64,000 bases of DNA from Corylus avellana. Lineage: Eukaryota; Streptophyta; Magnoliopsida; Fagales; Betulaceae. The stretch is from NCBI RefSeq assembly GCF_901000735.1, contig NC_081547.1, forward strand, positions 6,200,001 through 6,264,000, written 5' to 3'. A program made the translations under genes and the position numbers. Below the pieces are notes generated by a model. The model was not told the DNA's origin and searched no databases. It saw nothing but the letters and a program-made list of their open reading frames with translations. Positions 1-11,841 of the stretch are shown here, piece by piece (the stretch's first letter is position 1; each line of letters starts with the position of its first letter).

Positions 1-700
1 GGGCATCAGACAGGCAAATCGAGAGAGAGGATAGAGCATTATTACAAGTAAAAACAAAAACGATTACAGGGAAACAAAACAAGACAGAAAGAACAAAAAA
101 AAAAAAAAAAAAGCCAGACAAAATTACAGGGAAATAAACAACATAAAAAACATACCAAGAGGATGACAGCAGCCGAAAAGAAGAGCTGATCGCGCACTCG
201 TCGAAAACCGAAAACGGAAGGAGCGTTGGAAGCTCATTGCGGTGGGGGCGCAAGAAAAGGCCTAGCAGAGGACGGTGGGTGGCGGAGCATGCGGAGGAGA
301 TCGGTGGCACACTCAAATGGAAGGGGAAGTTTGAGTGAAACCCCAAGGGCATCACCCACAAAGTGTACCTAAACAAGCAGAAAAAATAACAAAAGTAAAT
401 ACAGAAAGAAACAAAAACAACTAAGGACCAAAGGAGGGGGAAGAGGCGGAGAGAAAATGAAAGGAAAAAAATCGCCCAAAGAGCTAAGGGCATTAGGTAA
501 ATAGGCTAACTCGCTAAGCAAAAAAAGGCGATGGGAGGGGAGGGGGGAGGTAGAAGAGGGAAAGGGGAGGAGGGCCGGAGGGGGAGAACAAAGGTTCTCC
601 CCCTCTGACGACTGCTAGAGATGAAACCCTAGCAGAGAGGGGAGGGGGCTAGAGAGAGAGAGAACTCGTGGGTTTTTTTTCTACCGTTTGTTAAAACCAA
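1..700 (-). other. Purine-rich stretch, possible retroelement 5' leader
   Basis: There is no convincing coding frame. The plus strand is very A/G-rich with poly-A runs. The minus strand reads as a C/T-rich leader with a 'ctagggttt' motif near 620-635, resembling 5' untranslated regions of plant genes or LINEs. I see no TSD or partner domain, so the assignment is weak. Confidence 0.25.
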
Positions 701-828
701 GGAATTATGATCCTCTCTAGTTCAAAAGAACGAGAGAATATTTAGTTAGTTATAATGGATAGGTATTTTTATCATCTCAAAAAGTGAAAAGACAAAAATA
801 CTCATAAAGTATAACTAGTTCATTTGAA

Positions 829-1075
829 CTTAGAGCATCCAATTCCAAAACGAAGAGGCTAAGCCCTTATCTTGCCTTTCTTTAAAGAGATGTCTACCCT
901 GCCTATTGTTGGACCATGTATAAGAATTACTAGAAAATACCAGATCAATTATTCCAAGCATATCTATAAAATGATCAAAAACCATCGTTAGAGGAGCTAG
1001 CAAAAGTCCGACCTCCCAATTTTTCATATTGATCAATTGATCAAGAATCACATTGAAGTCACCTTAACAATAGGC
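829..1075 (-). pseudogene. LINE endonuclease fragment
   Basis: The minus strand keeps an open stretch of about 80 residues that matches the C-terminal half of the apurinic endonuclease domain of plant L1-type LINEs. It starts with a GDFN motif (about 1073-1062), followed by the characteristic TWSNNRQGR and a KERQDKGLAS segment. In intact elements the endonuclease nicks target DNA for target-primed reverse transcription. No reverse transcriptase follows, so this is a truncated, inactive relic. The domain assignment is fairly secure; the ends are approximate. Confidence 0.7.
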
Positions 1076-1280
1076 ACATTATATAGTATAATTTGATTGG
1101 AGATTGGAGGAGTCGACACAACGAGGCGATGGAGGAGGGATTGAGGGTGCGATTTAGGGAGGAATTAAGATGGGCCAAAAAAAAAAAAAAAAAACAGTAA
1201 AAAACAAGGAGAGAAGGCTGATGGGGGAAGGGAGGAGAGGGGAGAGAGGAAAAATGATCCATCAACATCTCATAGGACAC

Positions 1281-1394
1281 TTTTTTTTTTTTTTTTGACA
1301 TGTTCACACAAGGAAAGCGGGAGGGAGATTCGAACTAGTGACTTCCGTTTCATTAAGCGTGGTTCACAGCCGATTGAGCTATCCCTTGGAGACG
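1281..1394 (-). mobile_element. tRNA-derived SINE with poly-A tail
   Basis: On the minus strand the element starts with an RNA polymerase III box A-like TAGCTCAATCGGCTG (about 1369-1383), then a box B-like GTTCGAATC (1327-1335), and ends in an A-tail (T16 at 1281-1296 on the plus strand). It is flanked by TCTCATAGGACAC (1268-1280) and TCTCCTAGGACAC (1395-1407), a 13-bp TSD with one mismatch. These are the hallmarks of a short plant SINE. A 5'-truncated relative lies near 38806. Confidence 0.75.
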
Positions 1395-1550
1395 TCTCCT
1401 AGGACACTTACAATAGGTGATGGGGAGCCTCACATGGAGGAAAAGCTTCTAGTACTTTCTAGAGAGAAGTGGAATCCTCTCCCATTTTGGGGAAAACTTT
1501 TACTTTCCAATAATTTTAATTTTTTTTTAACTTAATCCTATTAAATTGTC

Positions 1551-1921
1551 GTCACTTTTGCAATATCCTCCTATAGTTCAATTTCCCTCAATTAATATAT
1601 CTATCTTTCAATTGTTTGCAATCTCACATCTCCGTTCTTAAATACTCTTATTTGTTTTAGGAAAAAAAAAATTGCAAATACTAAGGCGTTGGTTCGAATT
1701 TAAAAGTATTTGCAAAAATACTCATGCATCAATCTTTACAAAAAAAAAATTAAATACTTGTTCTTAAAAAAAAAAAAGAAAAAAAAAGGAGTATTTTGTG
1801 AATTTTTTTGAGATTTAACGAAAAATTCTAACGGAGAGAAAACATTGAAAAAAACTAAAAATTTGATATACTAAATTGAGTGGTTTCTAAACTTTATGAG
1901 GAATATTGTAAAAATGATGAC
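1551..1921. mobile_element. TIR element (MITE-like), copy 1
   Basis: The left end, starting gtcgtcacttttgcaatatc, and the inverted right end, starting gtcatcatttttacaatatt, form an imperfect terminal inverted repeat of about 35 bp around an A/T-rich core that repeats 'taacg(g)a' phrases. A relative lies at about 6430-6815 on the other side of the MYB gene. No clear TSD was found, so the superfamily is unresolved; Mutator-like is possible. Confidence 0.45.
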
Positions 1922-4661
1922 AATTCAAGGAGGTAAGTCAAGTTTCTCTTCTCTTTTTTTTTTTATTTTTTATTTTTTAATTTTTAATTTTATTTATTTA
2001 TTCTCACTTTATGAACTCTTTATTTGTTTTTTATTTTATTTTATTATTATTATTATTTTTTTTTTAAAAAAAAAACCCAGGATATTTGTCATTTTTTGGA
2101 TCGAAGATTTCTCTGAATTTGACAGTTGTCGTTTGGTAGGTGCATGGTATCCATATCAAAGCCAAATTAGGACCACAAGGCCTACCAATTTTTGTTCTAT
2201 TTTTTCAAAATTACCAACTTGGGATCTTACTTACGATGTCCTTTCTTTCCCTTTTATTTACATCATCAAATGGAAGTGGACCCATAGACTTTGGTACACA
2301 ATTTTATTGCTACGTGGAGTCCCAATTAATCACAATTTTATTCCTGCGAGCAAAACAGAAAGAAAGAAATATTAAATAAATACAAGTTGCACAACTGGAG
2401 TCAAAGATTCAATTATTGGGGTTGCTTTCACACAAATCCAGCAGATGGTTAGATGAGCTCGTGGCCAACTTCTGTTCCAAAATTGGTAGATATATATACA
2501 TATATATTTGTTTTTCCCTCAACTCAACTCAACTCAACTCAACTCAACTCACTTTAACTGAATTTGGTGTCAATAATGAATTCACACACGGAAACCGAGG
2601 AGAGAATATATGTTTAAATAATATTTCCTTTCTTTCCAAAACAAGGTCTCATGTATGCAACAATTTGGCATATACAGTCGCCCTCCCATCTCACCTAAAC
2701 AATAGGAAAATTATATAGTCAATTATATATGCAAATCATCACTTAACATCAATAGTTTTTAAATCTAAAATAATTCTATTAAGGCCATCAAGATGATCAC
2801 AAAGAGGCAAACTTTCCTTCATTTTGAGAGTATATAACCGTTACTTTAGATATAAATGATTCGTGATAGACTTCTTCATGTACAAGCTCTCCAGGTCCTT
2901 TCAAAATCCAAATGCGGTTTCTTTACCTATAACTTTTCTCAAAACTTTATTTGAAAGAGATAACAAAATTGTACATGGGTTTTTTCTTGATCAAGTTCCA
3001 CAAATTTCTTCTTTTGATGATATTGATGGTGTCTCAGACTCTCACCATCCAAAATTTTCACCAAGCTTTCTTGTTGCAACAAAACCTGCATATTGATACG
3101 TCAAAGACTAAAACTATTATGACCATCAAAATTTTTTACTTCAAATTTTGTAGCAACCATCTAACAAAATAAAGACTCGATACCAATTTGTTATGATCAA
3201 ACAATTGTAGGATCCCAAGAAAGTAGAATAAGACAAAATAAAAATAATCTCACTAGATATCAAGATTTAACATGATTCGGCTACATACACCGGCGGAGAC
3301 AGCTAAGAGGCAATTCACTATTTATCAAAATATAGAGTTCAAAGAATAGTAAGAAAAAAGTCCCAAGACATCGGATAAACCTTCTCCTAAACAGATTGGA
3401 AGTTGGCTAATTAAATAGTCCCATCGATGGGAGTAAAAGCAGCACGTCAGCAGCTAGTCACTTCCAAAACAAAAAGGAAGAAAGATAAGTTTTTCTACGA
3501 GCTAGCTAGCCCTACCGACTTGATTATTTAAGTCACGCCGTTGATAATGGAGGAGACTTTAGTCATCCTAACCAATTGGTAAGAAAAGCTTCGGAGTTGC
3601 TTAATGATTTTAAAAAGGGTTTTGTAAGGATGAAAGAAAGGAGAGAAGAAAGGATAAACTACCATGTGGGTTGACCGAAGATCAATTGGGATGTTACTGT
3701 GGATAAGCAGAATAACAAATAGACATGCATAATTGTTAGAGAGGTCTTAGAGCATACTTTGGATTGTGTTTGAAAAATAAAATTATTTTAACCAAAAACT
3801 CTATTTTTAAACTTTTTTCAAAAATGCGTTTTGATGATTTTTGAGCTTTTTAGACCATTAAAAGCACTTTCAATTTTTTCAATCAAACGGATATTTTTTT
3901 CTTCAAATATACTTTTTTTAGTGTTAAATGTACTTTTAGGCTCTTCAAACGCACATCCAAACAGATTCTTAGGGGTCTATGATGACTTTAAAACCTTATT
4001 TCACTGATCTGGTATAATTGATGAGGTGGTGACAACATTGGCAGCTGCGACTTTTAGCAGAGATATGAAACTTTAGAAAGTTGTTTTGTAAAGTATTAAT
4101 GCTCTCGGAATTGTAGATCGAGTTGATGAGAATAGATAGCATGAATTGAAGTAGATATGGTCCACCGGTCACAGACATGCTAGAGTTATTCTGGATACTT
4201 TGCGAGCATCTCAACTAAATCAAGCAAAATAACAAGTTTTAATGGAAAAAGTTTCCATTCGTATTTGTTGATCAATTACCCCTTGATGGTCCTCATTAAT
4301 GAAAGTAGATATATAGATTAAATCATTTTGGCTTTAGGGACCACCCTAATTACATACTTACACTTGGCCTATACGTACATGTGACATATAACAAGTACCC
4401 TACATACCTAGCAGAAAACAGAAGGGGAAAAAAACAGAACAAAATGTGACAATTAAGCGGCAGGACCTACACGTCATTATCACGATTGTATTATTATGAC
4501 GCATTATAGCTAGACGTGAAAGCACTGTTTCTAACCTAATTAAGTTGGCCAGAACTCAGAAGGTAAGCACGTGAAACTAAGATTCAAACTTTCTTTTTCA
4601 ATTCAATATCATTCTAAAACCCCCTTTCACATGTGCGTACGTTTCTTTCACTCCATCCCTT
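1922..4661. other. Intergenic, downstream of the MYB gene
   Basis: No gene is supported; the short open frames here look random. A (CTCAA)n microsatellite lies at about 2518-2550. At about 3178-3190 'cgataccaatttg' followed by 'ttatgatcaaac' resembles an LTR edge next to a primer-binding site, but no partner LTR was found. The last 250 bases before the MYB stop should hold the MYB 3' untranslated region. Confidence 0.4.
2518..2550. repeat. (CTCAA)n microsatellite
   Basis: About six perfect copies of the pentamer ctcaa in a row, with no coding context. Confidence 0.9.
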
Positions 4662-5849
4662 TCAGATCAATAACGATTCAGCAAAGGCGTCGAGTTCAAC
4701 TTGGCTTTCTTCTGTCTTGAGTAGTTCTAGATATTCCTCATACAGCTTCTCCAGCGTGTTATCCCCTGTCGGTATAATATGATCAGACTGGCAATCGAAA
4801 TCTGAGCCGTTGACAATACCATGATCATGATCTTGATGATCATCACCACCACCGCCACCAACGAGAAACCCAGCTGCCCCATTTTCACCATCTTTGAACT
4901 CGCACCAAGGATTAATAATATTATTTTCCACATTTGACGTGTTGCAATGTTCAAAACTTTCGTTTCTTCGCATCGAAAAAGAAGTAACCCTTGTGGGCTT
5001 GGGGAGATGAACCTTTGGCTTCTCTGGCTGATGATGACGACGACGATGATGATCTGGATTTGCTGTAGTAGTAGTACTCTTGCTCTTCTGCTTCCTGCCG
5101 TTGCTTTTGTTGTTGTTTTTTCTCTTTAATCCTTGGGCCGGGTCCTCCGACAACTTTTTGTGGGTATTCGGGTTGGTTCCTTGGCTTCTGAGTTTTTTGC
5201 TGAGATGGGTGTTCCAATAATTCTTTATCTCGTTATCAGTTCGACCAGGAAGCCTGCCGGCAATGAGAGACCATCGGTTTCCCAGAAGCGAATGTAGTCG
5301 GATAATAAGGTCGTCCTCATCAGGGCTTATGTTCCCTCTCTTTATGTTTGGTCTTAGGTAGTTCATCCATCTTAGTCTGCAGCTCTTTCCACACCTAAGC
5401 AGGCCTTCATGCACAACAACACCAACAACACATTCATGATCAGGAGAGGAACTAGGATTTGAGACGAGGGGGACGGAACTAAAAAAAATAAAATCTTTAA
5501 AGATAAAAAATTAATTTTGGGATTCGAACTCATAAGAAAAATATATAATTTAAGATAATTTTTAATTTTTTTGTAGAGTTTTTACAAATTTTGAGGGGAC
5601 AAATAGAGTAGTTCCGCCCCTGTACGTACATGATTTATATATGTCACCGACATCATGATAGTATTATTAAACAATCAGAAAAATTAAAAAGAAAAAGAAA
5701 AAGAAAAAGAATTTACCAGCTTTTTTAGGCATAGATCTCCAGTGACCTTCGCCATGAGATTGGATATATTTGGTAAGTAATGTGTCTTCTCTAGGGGTCC
5801 ATGGACCTCTATGGAGTCCAACCTTAGAACAACAAGGAGCTCTTCCCAT
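4662..5849 (-). CDS. R2R3-MYB transcription factor, PA1-type (proanthocyanidin regulator-like)
   Basis: Two exons: 5849-5717 (133 nt, the usual length of MYB exon 1, donor GTAAAT) and 5404-4662 (acceptor after AAG). They join in phase 1 to give 291 residues. The start [17 protein letters not shown] is typical of R2R3-MYBs. R2 spans about 14-63 with tryptophans 17, 37 and 57; R3 spans about 66-112 with W89 and W108. The bHLH-interaction signature [DE]Lx2[RK]x3Lx6Lx3R is intact at D76-R95, so a MYB-bHLH-WD40 partner is expected. After R3 come a basic Asn/Lys-rich stretch, [11 protein letters not shown] (resembling the PA1-clade motif) and a Gly/Asp/His-rich region. By family knowledge such factors activate proanthocyanidin and flavonoid genes in the nucleus. 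The common second MYB intron is absent. No EAR repression motif is visible. The exact orthologue is inferred, not proven. Confidence 0.9.
5467..5621. mobile_element. Small TIR element inside the MYB intron
   Basis: The left end ggggacggaacta and the right end tagttccgcccct are inverted copies flanking about 130 bp of A/T-rich DNA. Non-autonomous plant DNA elements often end in 'aggggcgga'. The element lies in the single 312-nt MYB intron (5405-5716) and makes up about half of it. I could not fix a TSD. Confidence 0.55.
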
Positions 5850-6420
5850 TTCTCTGTTTTTCTTCTATCCCTGTCACTCTTTTTCTTTTTTCTTTTTTTC
5901 TCTCTAGAGAAAATTAGGACGACAGGGGATCGAGCCAATGGAGACGAATGCTCTTGTTCCCCCTTTTAAGCTGTCGATCGAAGTGATTGAGAGTATGTGG
6001 CCATGCATGGTAAAATCGTAATTAAGTTATATGAATGTGCACAAATTGCATTCTAGGCATGCAGCACGTAACCCAACAACCCTTCTTGCTATCTGCCCTT
6101 CTCCTGCATGCTTACGTTTACATATACCTGGACGTGATTAACATTAATATTAGAATATGCCTCCCGTGGCATCATTTGATTGCATAAAAATGGTCACCAC
6201 TTAGATGGTCTCATTGTGCATAAAAATCAAAGGATCAAGAGACCACGTTTGTGCATAGCATATTTCGAGGAATTGTCTAATCAAGGAAGAAAAAAAAACA
6301 CAGGAGAGAATTTTCTGCTTAATTATGTGGTCGGTGTTTAGCATTTCTCCTCATAATTAGGGCCGATGTGCATAGAGATATCATGCATTTTAAAAATATA
6401 CGAAAACTTCACTTACTACT
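5850..6420 (-). promoter_or_regulatory. Upstream region of the MYB gene
   Basis: This is the presumed promoter and 5' leader of the minus-strand MYB gene. A C/T-rich run at about 5860-5905 (A/G-rich on the sense strand) lies within the first 60 bases upstream of the ATG, where the leader should be. No unambiguous TATA box or start site could be assigned. Confidence 0.4.
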
Positions 6421-6429
6421 CCTAATCTT

Positions 6430-6815
6430 TCATCACTTGTGCACTCATATATTTCATATTTAAAATGTTTCAATTTAGTGTATTTATCTTTTAATTTTAT
6501 TTAATTTCAATCATCCATTATGATTTTTCGTAAAATCCTAACGGAGGGATGTCAATATTCCTAATACCCTCACCTTTTTTTATGGAGAAAAAAAAAAAAA
6601 TTTGCAAGGATTTAGGTGCTAGTTTAATGGAATTTGCAAAAATACCAACACTTGAATTTTTTTTATTTAAAAATTAGTATTTTAAAATTTTTGATAGGAT
6701 TTAACGGAAAATCCTAACGGAGCTATGAAATTGAAAAATATTGAAAGATGAATACACGAAATTGACATTTTTAAAATTTTAAGAGTATAATTACAAAAGT
6801 GATGAAAAATAAAGT
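6430..6815. mobile_element. TIR element (MITE-like), copy 2
   Basis: The left end (ctttcatcacttgtgcac) and the inverted right end (tttcatcacttttgtaatta) match, and the interior has the same 'aatcctaacgga' phrases as the 1551-1921 element. It is therefore a second member of the same repeat family. The boundaries and TSD are unresolved. Confidence 0.4.
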
Positions 6816-8423
6816 GGGAAAATGTTATGTGCTCACTCTTCTAGTGTTCTTCTGGTCCTAAGTGGATATTATTTTTTAAAAATCAAGTTAGAAAAATAAG
6901 GGCTAGTTTATTTTTTATTCATTTTTATTTTTTAAATAACATCTACCTAAAACTAGAAGAATACTAGGAAAACACCTAGCATTCCCCAAATAAAAAACGG
7001 TAAATAAAGTTTCCCCATAAATATATCCTGATATGGTTTAATTCAAAATCAATGGTACAGGTTATCATAAAGGCCGGATGCTATATATGATTCGTAAATG
7101 CAGCTGGCGGCTTTTCCTTTGATGTGGTCACGACTCACTAGTGGTGGTGGTGGTGCCGCACACCGTTCTCATCACTGAGGACTTTAATTTGCATCATTTT
7201 TAAGACACCCACCACTCCAGCAGCGATATCATCACGAATAATGCATTTATGTTGGCGGGGACCAACTGCTTTTGGAACCGCAGGCTTTCCTGGGTGAATT
7301 TCGGTTTTGTCTGCATTTTCGCTTACCTATTCATAAAAGTAGGTTAAGTCCACGACTTTTTTAGTTAATCGGTTAGTCGATTAATTGTCGATCAGTTACA
7401 AATTTTTACGTTAAGATTTATGATCAACTTCCTTGTAATAACTAAAAAATGTGTTTTATAAATGACAAAAAAAAAAAAAGGAAAAGTATATTCATAGAAC
7501 GCGAACCAAAATGACAACCACAAATCAGCAGGATAACATACAATAAAAAAGGTTCCAAAATAAAATTCAAAATTCATTTGAAAAATTCGTTAAGTTAGTT
7601 AATCGACAAAATTTTTTTTTTCTACCTCCTACCAAACCGTTGTTAAAACAATATTTTTATTCTACCTATCGATTACTGAAAATTGGTCTTGACAGTTCGA
7701 TAGTGATCGATATACGATAAACAGTTAATCTGCCGAGCACTTGAACATGAGGATTCTAATATCTACCACCATTTTGGTTGTGTATCTGCAGCCATAGACG
7801 GTAATAATCCAAATTTCTGTGTGTGTGTCAGATAATGTACGTAAACCCTTCTGACCTGTCTCCACATGATAATCACCACTCATAAATCCTTCTATTTTTT
7901 TTAAAAAAAAAAAGAAAAGAAGAAGAAGAATAAAAATCAATCGTTCAATTATATGGCGTTCGTATAATAATAACTTCCCCCGCTCACACGACATTAAAAC
8001 TACCTTTGTCACGTCACACCAAAAATACACCATCAAAAGTTTACCAAAATCCCCAGCGTTTTTGGACCGTCCAATCAGGTCCCCAACCTGCTCAGAAAAA
8101 GACAAAAACAAAACAGGTGGTCAAGACTCATGTCAGAGGTTCTTTTGCATGTGGGACCTAACAATTTTTGCTCCTCAGATGTGGGCCTTTAATACAAAAA
8201 AATGCCCCATGCACTGCATGTACCTGAAGGTGTGAGTGAAAATTACTCGAACTCAAATTTCTCATCGTTGCTAGAGAGGCTCCAAATTTCTGTCATATTT
8301 CATGATAAAATTGGGTAAGAACTCCAAATTGTGTATTTATCATTTATGTCTCCATTTATGAATGTCTGCAACAACATATCTCATCATTGCAGAGATAAGC
8401 AGGGATTTTCGTCCCTTTTTTTT

Positions 8424-8467
<44 letters not shown>

Positions 8468-8592
8468 TCAAATAAAGCAGGGATTTTCGTCTTGGGTTGT
8501 CTCCTATCTCATTCCTCCTGCACCATTACCATTAACTTGTTTTTTAACTACTGTACGTAAAAGTCAGCTTTACTGCCAAGCTACCAGAAATG
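6816..8592. other. Intergenic, no gene seen
   Basis: AT-rich. It holds a (AT)n tract at about 8429-8464 and a section (about 7320-7740) rich in 'ttaatcg/cgattaa' motifs that looks like a decayed DNA transposon. No open frame has coding character. Confidence 0.4.
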
Positions 8593-8595
8593 TAA

Positions 8596-8798
8596 GGCCT
8601 TGTTTAGCAAAGGCAGTTTATTTATTTATTTATTTATTTTTTATATTACACCAATTATTTTTTATTATTTATATAAAAAATGCTATAAAATAATATATTT
8701 TTTTTCAATTTTCTATATAACAAAATTTTAAAATTTTATATCACATCAATTACTTTCTAATATAATAAAAAAGCCCAAAGCCTTTGTCAAACAAGGCC
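8596..8798. mobile_element. Tourist-like (PIF/Harbinger) MITE
   Basis: The ends GGCCTTGTTTAGCAAAGGC and GCCTTTGTCAAACAAGGCC are near-perfect terminal inverted repeats. They flank 203 bp of A/T-rich DNA and are bordered by TAA at 8593-8595 and 8799-8801. The TAA duplication and the GGCCTTGTTT end fit PIF/Harbinger MITEs. Confidence 0.8.
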
Positions 8799-8801
8799 TA
8801 A

Positions 8802-9859
8802 GAGCATTCCCAACAGCTACCCAACTATGTCCCCTATATTTAAGGATCCAAACCACTTTTTGCTTCCTTACCTACAAAAACTCCATAATAGCTTCCCTTT
8901 ATCATTCCCTATATCATTAAAATATTATTTTCATTTTCATTAAAATAATATATTCTTTTGTTCTAAAAACATTTTTCTTTTTCATCCCTCTCATCTCCGT
9001 CTTCTTTCCCTGGTCACATCTCCCTCACTCACTCTCTGTTTTTTTCTTTTCTTTACCCCAGCCACACCTCTCTCCCTTTCTAGATCTCACTCTCTAGCTC
9101 ACTTTCCCCCAGTAGATTCTCGCTCACGAAGACAGAAAGGGAGAATTTTTGCTATGCCGAATGGTTATCCTCCTTATATTCTTATCCTCTCAATCATTAT
9201 TTGCAGCGAAACCAGCTTTAGAAAACAAAGAGAAAACGTGAGAGTGAGGGAGGGAGAGAGAGAGAGAGTTATGGGTATTTGATTGTGATGGGGTTGATTC
9301 TCTGGGTATTTTTATTTGGGTAATCAATTGTGTTCTTGATGATTTTTGATTGGGTTGTTGTGGAGCTTGTGGTTGAGTTCTGGTTGAGTTTTGGTAAGTT
9401 CTGGAACAATTTAAGTTGTTTGGGGATGATTGATTTTGTGGGTTTTATTTGTTGTTAATTTTGGGTGTAAATCCTTTGAGTGGCCGTGAGAGTGAAGATA
9501 GAGTATTGAAGATGGAGATTTGGTTTCTTGAGGGCAAAAATCAACTGGGTTTCTATTTCTGCTAGTAATTTTGCTTTACTTGAACTAGATGAAGTGCAGA
9601 AGTGCAAAAGATGAAGAGGGCGGAGAAGAAGAACGGAGAAAAATAATGGAGATGACTGCGTGAAAAGGTGTAAGAGGAGAGAGAGTGTTTTTTTTATGAT
9701 TATAATAATCACAAGGACCAAATTGGGTTCAACTGTAACAGCTGATGGTTTAAAGAACCATATAGGAAATCTGCTGTGGGGTGTTTTTTGTGATTTTTTG
9801 GACATATTCTTTAAATTTAAGGAACAAACCCCCTTATAGGGAGTCTGCTGGGAGTGCTC
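8802..9859. mobile_element. TIR element inserted in the neighbouring MITE's TAA
   Basis: The left end gagcattcccaacagctacc and the inverted right end gagcactcccagcagactcc pair as TIRs. TAA lies on both sides (8799-8801 and 9860-9862), again a PIF/Harbinger-type signature. The 1.06-kb interior contains (GA)n and T/G-rich DNA but no transposase. Confidence 0.65.
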
Positions 9860-9862
9860 TAA

Positions 9863-11104
9863 GGGTCATCACTGCCGACTTCGTCAACGCAAAATATAAA
9901 ATGAAAGCAATTACAAAATCACCGACTTTGAGCGGCTAGTGAAACACTAACAGGCAAACAACCCAAACATCTGTGCCCCAAAATGGTGATGAGTTGACTC
10001 TTTTCAAACTACCAATTCATTGTCAATGTCTCTTTCCAAATTATCAATTGTATTAAAATTCTTTCTAAATTACTAAAACAATGTCAATATACCGCTCAAA
10101 AAATAAAAACAAAAAACCAAGAGTCATTTTAATTTTTTTTTTCTTTATAATTTTTTTAAACAATTAATTTTGGTTTTTGAAAAACCAATGGGGTCATTTT
10201 AATTTTGTTTTCAATTTTTTTAAACAATTAATTTTTTCCTGAATTTATAAGGATATTTTTGTCATTATATATATATATAAAATTTAAGATCATGTTTTTT
10301 TTTTTACTATCTTAGGGGAGAGATTGACATTATTTTGGTAGTTTAGGGAAGACATTGACACAACAAGTAGTTTATGGGGACATTGACACAACAAGTAATT
10401 TATGAGGACATTGACAATAAGGTGGTAGTTTTAAAGTAGTATGCATATTTTTTTCCTAAGTTTAACTTGAGACTTCTTCTTATTAAAGGTATGGGCCACC
10501 AAAGCAGGCTGCATTTCGAATTGCAGTGGGAGAGTTTTAGCCCTTACTTTGATCAAGGCTTTATTCAAGAGCTTGACTTGTCACCAAAATATTTAACCAA
10601 AAGAGAGGGTAAATTGACAGAAATAATGTTCAAACTCAGAGCCTTTATTCTAATACCATATTAAATCATCACTTATCCCAAAAGTTTAAACCGATAGAAA
10701 CAAGTTAATTCAATCATTTAACTATCCAAAATTTGAACTTGTGGATGTTATTGATGCGATTATAAGTCAGATAATGGACATTCAGCCATATTTATCATCT
10801 GATTGTATTGTTCCTTGGTTGGTTTATCCCAATTCATGCCAGCTTCTTTTTGCTCCTTGTACTAATGCTTTTGCATCGATTCCTTAACAAATTGTTGATA
10901 TGTTCATGAAATTTTTTGGAACTATTCTTGGCATTGTAACTTCCTATCATATTGTCCAAATCTCCATGAATTATATACTAGCCATACAAGCCAGGCTGCT
11001 AGTGCGTATAACTTGTTTTTTGAAACTAATTTTCTGCCTTTTGAAGCAATAGTACTTTGACCATAGAATAGTGATGAAGTCAAGGTGAAAGTAAAGGGAG
11101 ATGG
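9863..11104. other. Intergenic, no gene seen
   Basis: AT-rich DNA with tandem 'gacattgacacaacaagtag' style repeats at about 10320-10430. No coding sequence is supported. Confidence 0.4.
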
Positions 11105-11112
11105 CAAGAGAG

Positions 11113-11833
11113 TAGGGGTGGGCACGGGTCGGGGCGGGGCGGGTATCGGCCTTTTCCCCAACCCGCCTTGCACCCTGTGGGTTTGAAAATTTCAACCCGC
11201 CACCCAAGCACAGACAACAATACCCGTGCGGGTTCCGGTATTGCAGGGCAGGGCGGGTATTGCGGGTTGTGTGGGTTCTTTTCCAGATCCTCTTTCTTCT
11301 CCTCCATTTTTGTCAAATCCTCTTAGAACCCCGAGAAACAAACAAACATTCACAACCCTACATCAAACTTATAAACAATGAAAAAGAAAACCAAAGAATG
11401 ATTCATGAAAGAGGTCTAGAGAGAGAAAAAAAAACCTGAATCGACAAGATCATGGTCTGTAGAGGTGGGAGCGGCGCAGCAGCAGTGGTCTAAGGAGGTA
11501 GAGCGGCGGCGTAGACTAGAGAGAGAAGCAAACGAGAGGCGGAGAGAGAGAACACACTGGAGAGAGAGAAAGGGAGACGAGAGAGCGAGAGGGAGAGAAA
11601 AGGGGTGGTGGCAGAAGAAAAGAGAGAGGCTGAATAGACTAGGATTAGGATTTTTTAGTTTTTATACTTATGCGGGCGAGTCGGGGCAGAGCGGGTACCC
11701 GCAGGAAAAACTTAGAACCCGCAACCCGTCCTGCCCCGCACGGGTTGGAAGAATCCTACCCGAACCCGCAAAAAAACACATGAAACCCGGGCGGGGCGGG
11801 TTTGCGGGTTGGGCGGGTTTTTGCCCACCCCTA
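11113..11833. mobile_element. Non-autonomous hAT-type transposon
   Basis: The element starts TAGGGGTGGGCA and ends TGCCCACCCCTA. Perfect 8-bp duplications CAAGAGAG lie at 11105-11112 and 11834-11841. The TIR sequence and 8-bp TSD define the hAT superfamily. Both subterminal regions are G/C-rich with repeated 'gcgggt' and 'acccgc' motifs, typical of hAT transposase-binding zones. The interior is A/G-rich and its open frames have no domain, so it is non-autonomous. Confidence 0.85.
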
Positions 11834-11841
11834 CAAGAGAG

